This document shows positions 11,210 through 23,019 of a DNA stretch of 64,000 bases, in pieces. This DNA comes from Lateolabrax maculatus (taxonomy: Eukaryota; Chordata; Actinopteri; Acropomatiformes; Lateolabracidae). The position numbers were made by a program, and so were the translations under genes. The stretch lies in NCBI GenBank assembly GCA_031216445.1, contig CM062196.1:3666001-3730000 (forward strand). The letters are read 5' to 3'. Every line of letters starts with the position of its first letter. The stretch's first letter is position 1. Under the pieces are notes generated by a model. It was not told the DNA's origin. It made no database searches and worked only from the letters and a program-made list of their open reading frames with translations.

Positions 11210-14200
11210 TAAATATGCCATAGGTTGTGTCGTTCAGAGCTGTCATATCAGACGATCTCAGAAAGTTTGAATATGATGAAGTATGAATTGGAGGGCTTAG
11301 AAGACTGTTTCCAAGCACGCCGAGAGCGAGGCATTGGCCCTCACAGTTATTGCTTACGCTTCGACGGGGGTTAAGATATGCTTCCGTCAGCACTAACTTT
11401 GCCATCTTTTACACTGCATAAACAGTTTTAAAGCAGATTTGATTGAATCTGTGTTCCATTATTAAGGAGTGCATTATGAATTCATCCTCTACCACTCACA
11501 GGCACTCAGTCACCCTTGACATAAAAATCTTCTAAGACACAGTCCATTCACTGAAGGATTGTTCAGTAAATTAACCAAATCCCCAACTGCAGAAGTGTCA
11601 GGTAATGATTTCCCTAATTACACTTTAATTCAATTTTGTACTATATTGACACCCTTCAGTGCATCTCTGACTCTCAGCCTGTCTCCCGGCATTACTCTCT
11701 CCTCCCTAAAGAGGCAGGAAACAGCTCAGCACTGATGTCTTCCCTTCATGGTCGGTTTGTGGCTGCTGCAGACTGAAGCTGACTCTCTGAGCTTCTGTTT
11801 CGAACCAGGACTCCGTTAGAGGAACAGGAAAAGTATTTTGGAGGATTGTTTGATTGTAAATGCGTGAACATCAGCCCTTGTCCTAGCTTGATTTATCGCT
11901 CCAGTGCTCCTCTAAAGAATTTTATTACTAAGACATAGACCTTTGGCTCAAGCCAGTGGCTTATATGTGTTTTTATATCTTATAAAAGCTGAAAAAATAA
12001 ATAAAAATAAAACATTTGTTGAAAACTGAGTCACAACGCACCAATTGTCACTAAGATCTGCATTATGGAAAAATAATGTGTCACAACTTTCCTTTAATTG
12101 TTTTCTATAGTCGTTTGGATTTTGTAAAGAATGACACAGCTACACATTTGGTTGTTTTTATCTCACCGAGCAAATGTGTCCAAAGGTTTATCTCCTGCAA
12201 TAGAAATAGTAAAGTCGGACAAAACTGTCAATTGTCAGTTGGGGAGTCTGGAGCTGTTGTTTCGGGGAAGGTTGCTGCTCTCAGTCAAGTTGATATTTTA
12301 ACTTTACAAAATACTGGCTGCTTTTCAGGCTGGAGTTCTGGTTTTCTGCAGGTCTACATAGAGGGTGCGCACACGGCTCTCAAATCTCAATTTCGGGCTC
12401 CATCCAACTTCCGTTGAGAGGCAGGCTTGAAAGGAAAAAGGAAAATAAAAATAAAACATAAATGTTAAAACTCAAAATCTGTACAAGTATAAAAGAAACC
12501 CCATGCCAACCTCTGCGAATGAACCGTGTGCATGTTTGCCTTGGTGCAGTCCAGAGAGACATGTTCCAGCCTTTAGGATTACAGTTAGGTTTAGGTGCTG
12601 TTCCATTCACTCAATCACTCACACGGAAAACATGTCAACCTCAAGGCACTGCCAGGAATAGGCTTATTATGTTGACAAACCACAGGGAGACATTTACAAC
12701 ACCTATATTAACAGGGAGGCAGACTGAAAATACCATTTCTTAAGGAAACACAAGGGGCTGTGTTGGTTTTGGTGTGTTGCCACAGTTACTTGTGAAAAGC
12801 CAGTTTAAGTAATAAGATCCAAGCAATTAAGGGCTTATCGACGACTTTACAGCACACTGTGGAAATGATCTGCCCAGAAAACATTTCATCTTGTGTCTCG
12901 ATAATTGAAAGGTAAAAAGTACGATGAACACTGTTCATGTTACAAGGTATTTTCTACCAGGAATGTGTCCTCGAACATACACGAGTGTGTTCATTTTGGC
13001 CTGAGCTGTTAGTACCTCTGACGTCTCAATACAGTGATCTCATTAAAGTTAACGGAGAGGCTGGCTTTATATAAGCATTATCAATCAATTAATATATGTA
13101 GTGATCAGCTCTGATCGCAATGCCGATTGGATTGGGAGTTTTGCGACATTAACACAATGCAGATGAAGTTTATTTCAGATTTGCAACCACACATCCATCC
13201 TCTGCACAGTGACATTTAGCAGCATGCAGTTTTCCATAACCTTCACTTTCTGTTGATGCAATGAAAGTAGTCTCCTGCTAATTTAAAACCTTTAATTGAT
13301 ATCGTATTTTGTATGATTTTTATTGGTCTCCTACAGAAGACCTCCACATTTGGTTGCATATAATTTAAGTTTTCCAACAATTTAGCTTTAGAATTTACAT
13401 TTCTTTCAGTCTCATAAAACTTTGGTATATTTCTTCAACCTGCCGCCCTCCCTTCCTGTCTGCAAGCGTGTCAGCCAGCTTGCCCTCGGCAGTAGATCCC
13501 AGTCTTTATTCCAACAAATCTCAGAAAAGGGGCCACTGAGAGCACCATGTCTGGCATCGCAGGCACTCTGAGCTTTTTTTAATGCTGCATCATATTGGCC
13601 ATAATAAACTCAAACTCAGCTGATCTCCGAGGAGCATGCCGAGCACATTTACATACAGACAGGGAAGAAAAGGAAGAAACTCTAACATATGGATGCTCAC
13701 ACAAACCTATGTACGGTGGTGTGTGTGTGTGTGTGTGCATTTTCTCCATAACAGGCAATATGTTTCCTCACCCACACTATTGTCAGGGAAATTAGCATAG
13801 CTCCCACAGTAAATTTCCAGTGGATTTTCTGTGAGATACACGGAAAAGAAACAACATGTTGTTGGGAAGGAAAAAGAAAAAGAAAAGAAAAACGCGCTGG
13901 GTGGTTAGACAGTTGGAACAGGTGCAAATATTGCACACAAAGAGGCCAAACAGAGAAGCCAGTGTCAAGCACATGGAGGCTTTGTGCGAGAGCAGAAATA
14001 TTTAGAAGGCTGAAAAACAGTGGTGGTACTTAGACTTCACATCCATCACAGAGGAGACTGCTGTGTTTGTCCAAAGGAGAGGGCTGCACGGGTGTGAGCA
14101 GACTGCAAAGTTACTTGGCTAGGTAACCGGCCAGGAGACGGAAATCTTGTGGATTACACACACCAGTATAGTGCATGAGGCTTTCCAATATCCTGGATAA

Positions 14201-15490
14201 AACAGTTGGACAGTTAGGCAGCCAGAAATGACTAAATCCACTGACAGTTAGACATTTTAATCAAATTAGAACAAAAGCAAAACACAAAATGAATGGGTAG
14301 AAGAGCGAGATTTCAATTTTGTTAATTTATGTTACTAAATTTGGCACATGAAACATTTGAATCAGTCCCAAAATAGTGTTTATTAGTTTCATAACATGTC
14401 TTAATATGTCTTAGCACTTTCAAATTCCAAATGTGTCTAGGTGCTGTCTATGCAACAAAACAGACATAACTATTTAAAATATTATTCAACTGCAATGACA
14501 TGGTGACAAGGTGAAATCATCCTGACTGTACAAAATGTTATTGCTATTTCATCTTCAGATAGTGTTACAAAAAAATTAAATAGTCGTGAATGTCAGTGGC
14601 CATGAGTGTAACAAATCTTTACACAATTCACCCTTGTGTAAAGCCCTTATGTTGAATTTTATTTAAAATTCATTCATTAAACATTTTCTATTATTAAAAT
14701 CAGAAAATGTAGAGGAGATATGTGGTCAAGTGAGTGCTTTTTATTTCCATTGTATTTGTGTACCTTATTGTACTATATACTACAGTTTGTGGATATCAGA
14801 TGAGACTATATCATATTTGACTTGACATGTCAAAGTCACTAAAGCCTAAAATCTCTCTGATATTAGGTTGTCTTGTGGTAGAAGACGGACTTCTGTTTTA
14901 CATCCAGGCTCAAGCTGTTGCTTGAGTTTCCAGAAGGTCTCTGAAATGTCACTGCCTTCAGTGCTGAATGTCTCAGCTCCGACTGGTGCCATTACAAGAC
15001 TATTGTTAGGCCACAGCAGTTTGGCGCCTGTAAAGGTTTCTGCCTCCCTGGATCTGTTCCAATGTTGTCAGTGTTAACATACAGAGCCAAAAAGTTTCCA
15101 ACTTGCAGGTTGGGACCCACGTGGGAGTCATGATACATAGTACCAACTGCCACAGTCTTCACCAAATGGCACCTCTTGTCAGTGGTTAAAATGTTTGAAA
15201 TTATGCCCATCCACAGGGGTGCTCGCTCAGTGAAATAGTCGTTTGGGAAAGTATAGCTCTGTCTGTTCTGAAGATAAAAGAAAAAAAGATTAAATTTTTA
15301 CCTTATGGGCCTATTAAATAAGGTTATGCAACTCCTATCAGAGCTGTTTGCTTTGACTCAGGACCATAGGATTAGTTGTATTTTGCCATTTCTCCCTGTT
15401 TGGATATCCTCATATTGCTGGATATTATTTTATGTATTATTTCTACTGTTTTGAAAAGGAAATTTTCTTTTGAATCCCCACATCACCTTC
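11210..15490. other. Long non-coding stretch
   Basis: Over 4 kb of mostly unique AT-rich sequence with no open frame above 113 codons (12076-12417, +) and no recognised domain. It includes a (TG)n run at 13720-13738 (listed separately) and a GAAAAAG purine run at 13867-13890. No transposon relic is clear. Confidence 0.55.
13720..13738 (+). repeat. (TG)9 microsatellite
   Basis: GTGGTGTGTGTGTGTGTGTG is an uninterrupted dinucleotide run. Confidence 0.9.
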
Positions 15491-15566
15491 CATCTGCACT
15501 TCTAATTCATATTTAATCCAGCTTTGCCTGCATGGAGACATTTGCATCTGACTGTAATGTCATTAC

Positions 15567-15960
15567 CTTCAAGTGTTATTTTGCTAAAAAACCACAGGGG
15601 AGAGAATAAATCGTTGTCACTGAGCTTCCTGGATCCCTTAAGGAAGGAAGGAAGACAATATCCCTCCTTGACATTCGGTGAATAATCTACTGTTCCTGAA
15701 CAGAGCGTCCTTGCAAGATAACAAAATGCCACGCATGTCAAATTGGTGAGAAAATGACTGTCCAGCAGAGCGCAACAGGCTAACAGCCAACACCACCACA
15801 AGGTTTCTATCGCCATTCCCATCAGAAGATGGCTCCCCGCTCAGCCGGAGAGCCGTGTGCCAACACTTCTGATGCCTTCGCAGGCTCCTGGAGAGCGAGG
15901 GAAGGAGGAGGAACTGTGCGGCTCTCGTAGTGATGGACGGAGTTAAAGTCTCTGCATAAT
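15567..15960 (-). CDS. Candidate first exon of a secreted or membrane protein, minus strand (partial)
   Basis: On the minus strand a CpG-richer segment (about 15960 down to 15823) leads to ATG at 15822, with a second in-frame ATG at 15816 in better Kozak context (GGAATGG). The frame opens MGMAIETLWWCWLLACCALL, a hydrophobic leader of signal-peptide type. It stays open for 106 codons to a stop at 15502. A usable splice donor, GAAG|GTAATG, would end the exon at 15567 after 85 codons and one base. The part after the leader shows no domain that I recognise, so a donor nearer the leader (for example around 15760, weak) is also possible. The rest of such a gene would lie to the left, but no convincing partner exon is seen in 1-15 kb. 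It could be a chance frame; the combination of CpG content and leader makes it the best gene candidate here. Confidence 0.35.
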
Positions 15961-15964
15961 GTTC

Positions 15965-17085
15965 AAGTCATTTTCACAGCATATGTTGCAGAAAATTACA
16001 GCTGCCTAGTGTGAAGACTGGAGCATTATGCACCACTAGATCTTACACAAGATGAGTGAATGTGTGCTCGTGAATGTGATGAGAATATTCAACTCTTGTT
16101 TGGTTTATGAAGTCTTTACCCTGCCCCAGTGTTTTGTGTTTCTGTATTATTAGTATTTACAGTATATTGTACACACAAAAGCAACTCCTCAAGACCAGAA
16201 TCAGTGATTGGTCGATGATTGGAGACTAGAGCTGAGTTCCATCTGCCACTTCCAACTCCATACCAATACCTCACCTCGGTTAAATTTATAAGGCAAAAGT
16301 AAGGCACCTTAGAGAGGGACAGAAAGAGAAGAGAGCTTTCCTGTGACAATAAATAAATAGGCTCCTGTTCTTGTCACCTTGATATGTGTTTTGCTCAGGT
16401 ATTTTTACCATTAGTTTTGACACAGTGCATCGAAGGAACAACCATCGAGGGAAGGGGCTTAATGAGCTCTTTGTCTTACTCAATTTTCAATGTCCTATAT
16501 AATGCCTTTTTTCCTCCAAGTTTCCTATTTGTTGTGTTGTAAAGTGGTTCTGCTTTTTTGGCTTGCTATTTCTACAAATAATCAAATAAGTACTGCGCAG
16601 TCCCCCAAGGAAAATGAGCTGTGTTTGTTTTCTAAATTGAGCTTACTCATTATTTATTCTGTTATTTATTTGTTGTATGCTGTTATCGCTTGATACCGGT
16701 GGTGTAGTGGTAAATAATTATGGGTAAAGTATAATCATCACGGGGCAAAACAGCCAGAAGTATAAGCAAAGATTATTTCTTTTTTTTGGTATATGACTTT
16801 TTTTTCATAGATTAAAAACCCAAGACCCAATTCTCGAGTACCTTAAACAACACGACTTCTCAAGTAAACAACAATGTAGATGATTTATTTGTTTCTTCCA
16901 AAACAACCCATATGACCAGAGTCCTGTGAGCTACTTTTATTAGAATGAATGGGCTCCATCTTATAACATCTTTATATGTGCATGGTGAGTACTCCCAGGC
17001 TGGAATAAAAGCAGGTTTCCCGGTTCTTCCCATTCTGTTGACGTGCAGTGAATGCATCATGATTGCCTGGTCGCACCTCAAAGAC
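15965..17085. other. Non-coding stretch
   Basis: Unique AT-rich sequence. At 16700-16710 TGGTGTAGTGG fits a tRNA-type A box, as seen at the head of tRNA-derived SINEs, but no B box follows, so at most it is a SINE stub. Short open frames lack domains. Confidence 0.5.
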
Positions 17086-17089
17086 ACTG

Positions 17090-17265
17090 TGAAATTAATC
17101 TGAACGTCATTGCAAAATAGGTGGTGTTGGAGCTTGATGCTATTTGCAGGCCGCCTGGTGGCGTGCCGTTGGATTGTGGCTGATTTAATTCATGGCGAAA
17201 TTACTACATAGAGGAGCTTTATTGGCATCGCTTTTCATTAAACAGAACAGGGTTACACAAAATTG
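17090..17265. promoter_or_regulatory. Possible conserved non-coding element with CTCF-like motif
   Basis: A block with several TTAAT/ATTA homeodomain-type cores (TGAAATTAATCTG, GATTTAATTCATGG, CATTAAAC) and GGCCGCCTGGTGGCG at 17149-17163, which resembles the CTCF core. It has no open frame or repeat character. The call is an impression from motif density. Cross-species conservation is the deciding evidence and cannot be tested here. Confidence 0.22.
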
Positions 17266-17269
17266 GATG

Positions 17270-19255
17270 GGGCAGGAGAGATAATAGGATGGCTCCCTCC
17301 TTTTTGGACTTTCTGATTCTTTCTTCACTCAAAGGTCCAAAGTGTCAAGATGGTTTGCAAATGGCTAGTGGCACAAATGTGTATCTCAAAACAGACCAAA
17401 TTTGAATTCTGCATGAAAACATCTCACAAAATCGGGGATATTCCACTGAAAGTAATTGATTTTTGTCTTAAGTTTAGATGTCATACATGTTGGACCAATC
17501 CCTTGCAGCCACACCTCTTCTGGTTTTGCTACTGATAACCACGACCTACTTCATCTCTAATGGGTAAGGATGAAGCCCAGAGACTCTCATAGCCTTAATG
17601 CAGGCATATTAAAGATAGATTAAATAAAAAATCCAAAGACTTGATGTATTGCAGAGCAGTTTTGCTGGCAACATCACCACTATTAGCACATGAGTTGCTT
17701 CCACACAAATGCTTTCACTGACCTTGTATGCTTCCACCCCACAGGCAAGATCTTGCCTAATGCATGCCGCCTCTGACACACTATCCTCCAGTGGTTTGAC
17801 TTCTTCCACACTAGACCTATATAAAAACTGCAAAAAATAGATAGGTCGGCAAACTTTGTCCTCCGTCTCGCCACGCAGAGTCTTCCAGTTCTGCACGATA
17901 CCTTGGTTTTATGAAATACAGATACTGTTTTCCATTATACTGTATACACCTCATGAAATGCAGCTTGATGAAACAGTAATCTTCTTTACTGGACGTTCAA
18001 TGAAATTATATGCTGTTGTAGATGGAGCAAGGTAGTTTTTTTCCTTCTTCTTTATTGCATTGTTCTCCGCCGTCAAACAATACATTTTATTTGGCTTCCT
18101 CGGGTGCTTCCCATTGCTGTTGTTTCTTTTCATATTAAATTAAATCAAAATGTCATGTCTTTTGCCGCAGTCATTACTTTGTAAACTTTTGGACTTCCAA
18201 AGTAAATAAAAGTATCTCTCAGCAGCATTTATACCTGTCGTATTTTCTTTTTCATCTTCACAAGCAGCCCTCTTGGATTCATGCCCTTGTGAAAAAAAAG
18301 CTGCCTTTTCTCAGTGACACGTACTGTAATTCCCATTTGTTTGTAAGCGCTTGTTTCAACATTTGAAGGTGCATGAATTCAATAATAATGAGTCAAGAAA
18401 CCTACAGTTCACTTAAAGACAGAAAACAGTTTGAAGTCGAAATTCAAATCATGCTTCACAGAATGCACAGACCACAGTGAATATTGGAGAATTTCATGCT
18501 CAGGCACATCTGCAGAAAATCTGTCAAAAGGGACGGCGAGCCTTGACACAGAGATGAGAAAGTGTAGAACAGACAGATGATATTAAATGTAGCTGTATAA
18601 GAGGTCAATTGGGTTGTTCTTACTGAAAGAGTATATTTTCCATGGTAAACACACATCTTCCTGCATGAAAATTCAGTAAATATGAGGAAATGACTGTTGA
18701 AATATTGAATTTGAAAATGCTAAATTACTGTACGACACAAATCCATTTGGCTTTAGTCAATGCATGGCACACTGTCTGCTTTTACAGAGGTCTCTGTGTC
18801 TGTAGCACCGGGCCTGTTGTCTGCATTCGGTGTTACATGATTGCTTTGGACACCTGTTACAAGCCAAGCGGTCGTGCTCTGTATATCTGCTTTCCGACTC
18901 GAGTCTAGCAGAGATGTTTAAATGTTTCTCCAACCCCGCCCAGCCCGTTTCCAGCCAAATCCATTTCATCCTCTCTGCGAGCTCGGTTACAGACAGATAG
19001 ATCCTTTCATCCCCCAAAGAGGTACCCTGCGCTTCGGTGAAACAGCGTGACAGACAAAAGCTTGGGGGGACGCCCGTGGGCAGCCCACAGTCTCATCTTC
19101 TATCCATAATCTAGCCTGCCTCTGCCGTTGCAGATTACCTCCATGGAAACCAGCGGTGGTTGGCTGTGCTGGCGAGCTGCTGGCAGCGATGGCAGCAGCA
19201 TATGTAATGACACCGTCTGTCTCGTACTGTAGGAACAAGATAAACATTCTCTTCT
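17270..19255. other. Non-coding stretch, CpG content rising at the right end
   Basis: AT-rich unique sequence to about 18800. CpG and GC then rise over 18820-19255, next to the candidate exon at 19262. Minus-strand frames at 18757-19017 and 18987-19247 overlap this GC-richer part and show no domain. Confidence 0.5.
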
Positions 19256-19261
19256 TCGCAG

Positions 19262-19320
19262 GCCAGTGCGAAACATGCCTGCATGGGACCCAGAGTTTCT
19301 GTTGCTGGGGGATTCTGAAG
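19262..19320 (+). other. Candidate internal exon (59 bp) with good splice signals
   Basis: A pyrimidine-rich TTCTCTTCTTCGCAG acceptor ends at 19261, and a strong GAAG|GTGAGAGG donor starts at 19321. The 59 bp between them are open in two frames. One reads PVRNMPAWDPEFLLLGDSE and the other QCETCLHGTQSFCCWGILK; neither is recognised. Length is not a multiple of three, so skipping would shift frame. It lies at the edge of a GC-richer block and 60 bp downstream of an ATG in good Kozak context (19190, GCGATGG). Random sequence gives such pairs now and then, so this stays a candidate. Confidence 0.25.
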
Positions 19321-19324
19321 GTGA

Positions 19325-19600
19325 GAGGGAAAGGTTATCATGTTTCTGTAAGGATGAAGACTCTAGTCCAGCGTGCGTGGACGTAATCCGCACTTCCAAA
19401 GAGAAAGGGATTACTGGAGATGAAAGGATTCTGAACAAGAGATTTTAAAAGGGCTATTAATGCCACCATATGCTCAGAAATTCATAAAGACACACACATG
19501 CACACACACTCACACAAATAAAGTTAGACAGTTTTAGTATTGCTGCCTTTATAGGATTCAGTGATATTGCTTTCGATTAAAAGTCAGTGTCTACAAATGT
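19325..19600. other. Non-coding stretch
   Basis: Short stretch with a decayed CA array at 19491-19516 (CACACACATGCACACACACT). No gene is seen. Confidence 0.6.
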
Positions 19601-19603
19601 CAT

Positions 19604-20404
19604 ATGAATAGAGTTCTTCATCTTCTTCCTTCTTCTCCTCTGTTTCTTCTTTTCCTTTTTGTCCCACTTCCTCTTCTCTTGCTTCTACATATTCTTATTC
19701 TTTGTTGTCTTCTCTTTTGCCTCTTTCTTCTTCTTTTCCAGTCCATCTTCTTCTTCTCCCCCTTCCTTATTTTATGTATTTTTTCCTTTTTCTTTTGTCT
19801 TATTTTCAGCTTTTCATTCCTGTCTTCCATCTCCTGTGTCTCTGTATCATTTTCCTTTTCCCTCCTCTTTTCCTATTCTGCTGCCTTTTGTCTACCTGTC
19901 TACCTTCTTGTCTTCCTTTATTTGGTTCTACGTTTTAATCTCCTCCTTTATCTTTTTTATTGCTTCTTTTTTTCCTATCCTTCTCCTCTTCAGACATATT
20001 TTCCTTCTTCTTTTCACCTGCCTGCTTCTTTTCCTTCTCCTTATCCATCCTCTCCTTCTGATCTTCTGTCTCTCCTTCTCCTCCTTCTACTTTCCTTCAT
20101 TTCTTTTCATTTCTGTACTCCTTCTCTTCTGTTTTCCTGTTTCTTTAACCTTTCCTTTGCCTGCTCATTTTCCTTCTCCATCTTAACTGTCTTTTATTTC
20201 CTCATTTCGTTTTCCTTCCTCTCCTCTCTTTTTTCCCTTTTCATGCCTTTTCCTTTCCCTGCATCATTCCTTCTCCTCAGATTTATTTTCTTTCATCTCC
20301 ATTTATTTTTCTCTCTTTCTCCTTTTGTCTTCCTTTTTCTTCTTATTGTTGCCCTGCTTCATTTCCCTGTCTATCCTCCTTTTCTTGTTTTCTTCATCAA
20401 ATGA
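19604..20404 (+). repeat. 800-bp polypyrimidine tract (degenerate CT/TTC-rich)
   Basis: The plus strand is overwhelmingly C and T over about 800 bp, made of irregular TTC, TTCTC, CCTTTT and TCTTCTT units with scattered single purines. The 266-codon open frame over it (19604-20404) is only Leu, Phe, Ser, Pro and Cys, as expected from pyrimidine-rich codons, and two overlapping frames are open as well, so it is not a gene. Long homopurine-homopyrimidine tracts can form triplex DNA and often vary in length. Confidence 0.92.
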
Positions 20405-22055
20405 TTATTATTAATATTGATCAACATTGTTTGCATTTTTGTTTCATCATCACAATATTTCATAGGCTTTTTCTTAATTTCCTGTAGCTCCACCAGCTAT
20501 AAAGATAATGGAAAAACAGATAATACTTTATAGTATTATAGTTTTCCTTTTTTAGAACAAACACTAAAATGTGATGATCAGACAGCATCAAGCTGAAAAT
20601 TGGCACAGAGCATCAGCTATCAACAGCTTTAATCTCAATCTCTACCCAAACAACTAGAAGTGACAATAAATTCTAGTGTGTTTACCTTATACAACATTAA
20701 AATGCCATTTGCGCTTACTGTATATAGCAATGACAGAGACACTGACAAAAGCTGAAACCTCCAGTATTATAATCTAACAGGCATGCTGATTAAATAACTA
20801 CCCAATGACACTTCCCACAGTCTGCTTGCTCATTTATTTTTAGAGGTCCCTGCAGTGGTGAACACACTGAAGCAATCATTTTGGCAAAGCCTGTGCTTTA
20901 TCCACCCTGAGCACTGAAAAGCTATAATAGATATATTGCGGTTTTTATATATGTGTGGTTACGTAGGTGTGTGCTTGAAAATTAATAATTCACAAAATGA
21001 ATATGTGGTGGTTGTGTCTGTTTACTGTGTATCCCTCTGAGAGAGGATACATCCTGCTGATGTGTTGCTGTGATTCATATACTCATTGTGCTTTCCACAC
21101 GCGGTTGATTTAGTCGGGAGTTGTGGGTCATCGAGGAGGGCACGAACTGTACTGAGGCTTTGGAATGATGGTGTATTAAAAAAAAAGAACGGCACAATAG
21201 GGCTGACAAACTACTTCCCAAGTCATTTTAGTTATTAATGGACAGCTAACAAGACAAATTCACAGTGAGGGTGAAAACGCACACCTCGATAATCAGGACT
21301 TCCCCGGCGCGCGCCTCCTAACTCTCTAAATCATCCCAGCATCCCTCTTTCACCTAGTAGTTTATTGACAGTGGGAAATATTTATTCTGCAGGCTGTAAA
21401 CCGAGGCTGGCTATGGTAATACACCATGCTTTATTGTGAAAAACATCCTTTAGCAACAACAATCCCTCAGTAAGAATGATCTCTGAAAGGCTTCAGAAAA
21501 GAGGCAGTGGTGTTATGCAGAGGGCTACTGACAAATACAGAACGTGCCAGGAGAAGAATCCTAAATACAGCAGTAAATACAGCAGCAATGTGTGGCTGCA
21601 ACTATGTGTGACTGCATAAGAAAACTAATTTATCCTTTTTTAGCAGTGCATGTAACCAAATGCTTAATACAATATGTAAGAAGGAAGGTGTTCTTTCAGA
21701 CACTTTCTTTCCAAAGAATTCTTTAAAAGAAGCCTTCTGATAGACAATTATTCATTTTTTCAGACACATGCTCTTGGGGTTGGTACAACAGTTATGCAGG
21801 CTGCTGTATTAGGTGAACTTAAGTTCAACTGTAGGCTGTTTGAATGAAAAGTCTTACTAAATCAATCCGTTAAACTTCTGGTATTCAAGCTGGACCCTAC
21901 AGCAGACATAATAGGCTAGGTAGGTAGTTTGAAAGGCATTTTAAAAAGGGGCTATAAGTGACATCAGCATTTTGGCTTAGGCCCTGTCCGTTCTCCCTCC
22001 CTCCCTCCTCCCCAGGTCACCACCCCTCCCCTCCGTCAACACATGAACGGCAGCA
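20405..22055. other. Non-coding stretch
   Basis: AT-rich unique sequence. A small CpG cluster (CCCCGGCGCGCGCC) sits at about 21303-21316. A pyrimidine-rich CCCTCCCTCC segment at 21990-22035 precedes the E-box pair listed next. No genes or known repeats are seen. Confidence 0.55.
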
Positions 22056-22059
22056 GTGG

Positions 22060-22084
22060 TCACCTCAGGTGACTGTCTCAGGTG
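22060..22084. promoter_or_regulatory. Palindromic E-box pair
   Basis: TCACCTCAGGTGA (22060-22072) is a perfect 13-base palindrome containing CAGGTG, and a second CAGGTG lies 13 bp further at 22079-22084. CAGGTG is the core bound by Snail/ZEB-type and some bHLH factors. Short motifs of this kind are frequent, so function is unproven. Confidence 0.25.
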
Positions 22085-22089
22085 ATCTA

Positions 22090-22985
22090 CAGAGAAGGAG
22101 AAACTCACTAAGGGTGAATAGTGGAAAGGTCTACAAGGAGGGTCAGACTTTTTCTCAGATTTTCTGCCCTTACTTACATTTGCTGTTTAAAGGTGTATAA
22201 TGACGAATTTCAACCAGCTTTGTATCATTACAATGTGGATAGTACAGTTAATGCAAATGAACAGTCTTTAACTTTCCTCCATCTGTAGTTTGAACAACAG
22301 CTGTAGAGCCGGCAAAAAGTATTCTTTTGAACTCACTACAAACTGAGTCAAAGTGTTCCATTAATGACAAAAAAAACACCCCATTTAATCGCCCTGATGT
22401 ATCACAGAAGGAAAGAAATTGTACATGGTGTTTGTCTCCAGCCACAAGCAACAACACAACTCAAAGCATCTGATCGTCACAAGGCAAAGCTGCTCGCTAA
22501 GCATCTTTTTTAGTTGAAAGCTTTGACATGCGATGCATTCCAGACACAAATGTCTTAATGTACTTTCAGGCTGTTCGATGTTTAGAAGTGTGAGTTGAAC
22601 TGGGTTGAACACAGAGTCAGTGCTGAGAGCTCAGCTTAATGCTGATTTGCCATTATATAATTTACAAACAAAAGCTGTTGAATACTGATTACATTTAGTT
22701 ATTAAATCATACTAGATTTTAAAGTTAAATGTATAAAGTTTTTTGCTTAGTAATCTGAACAGGGTTACATTTAAAACTATGAAATGTATCATAATAAAAT
22801 GTAAAACCTGAGCAGTATTCAATACTCAAGGTAGCACTGCAGTGAGGTTCAGAATGATCCCTCTCTCTGTAGGAAAGCTGTGGTTCATGCCGGTGCAAAG
22901 TGATTCTGCCGGTGATCATGTGTCGACAGCCTGAGGCTGTCTGAGTGTGTTTGTGTCCAAGTCTGTAGAGGAAGGCGAGGGAGGA
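22090..22985. other. Non-coding stretch
   Basis: AT-rich unique sequence with short frames only and no recognised features. Confidence 0.55.
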
Positions 22986-22988
22986 CGA

Positions 22989-23017
22989 AGTGTCATGGTG
23001 AGGGTCACCATGACACT
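22989..23017. repeat. Perfect 12-bp inverted repeat with 5-base loop
   Basis: AGTGTCATGGTG at 22989-23000 is the exact reverse complement of CACCATGACACT at 23006-23017, with loop AGGGT. In single strand it would form a very stable hairpin. Pairing does not extend outward. It could be a small foldback, a factor site with dyad symmetry, or chance. Confidence 0.85.
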
Positions 23018-23019
23018 AA

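Noticed and set aside
12076..12417. 113-codon plus-strand frame
   Set aside because: No domain, and the first ATG context is weak; length is within chance for 64 kb.
16700..16720. tRNA A-box-like TGGTGTAGTGG
   Set aside because: No B box or cloverleaf follows, so not a tRNA gene; at most a SINE stub.
19604..20404. 266-codon plus-strand open frame, the longest in the window
   Set aside because: It is translated polypyrimidine DNA made almost only of Leu, Phe, Ser, Pro and Cys, with two other long frames open over the same DNA.
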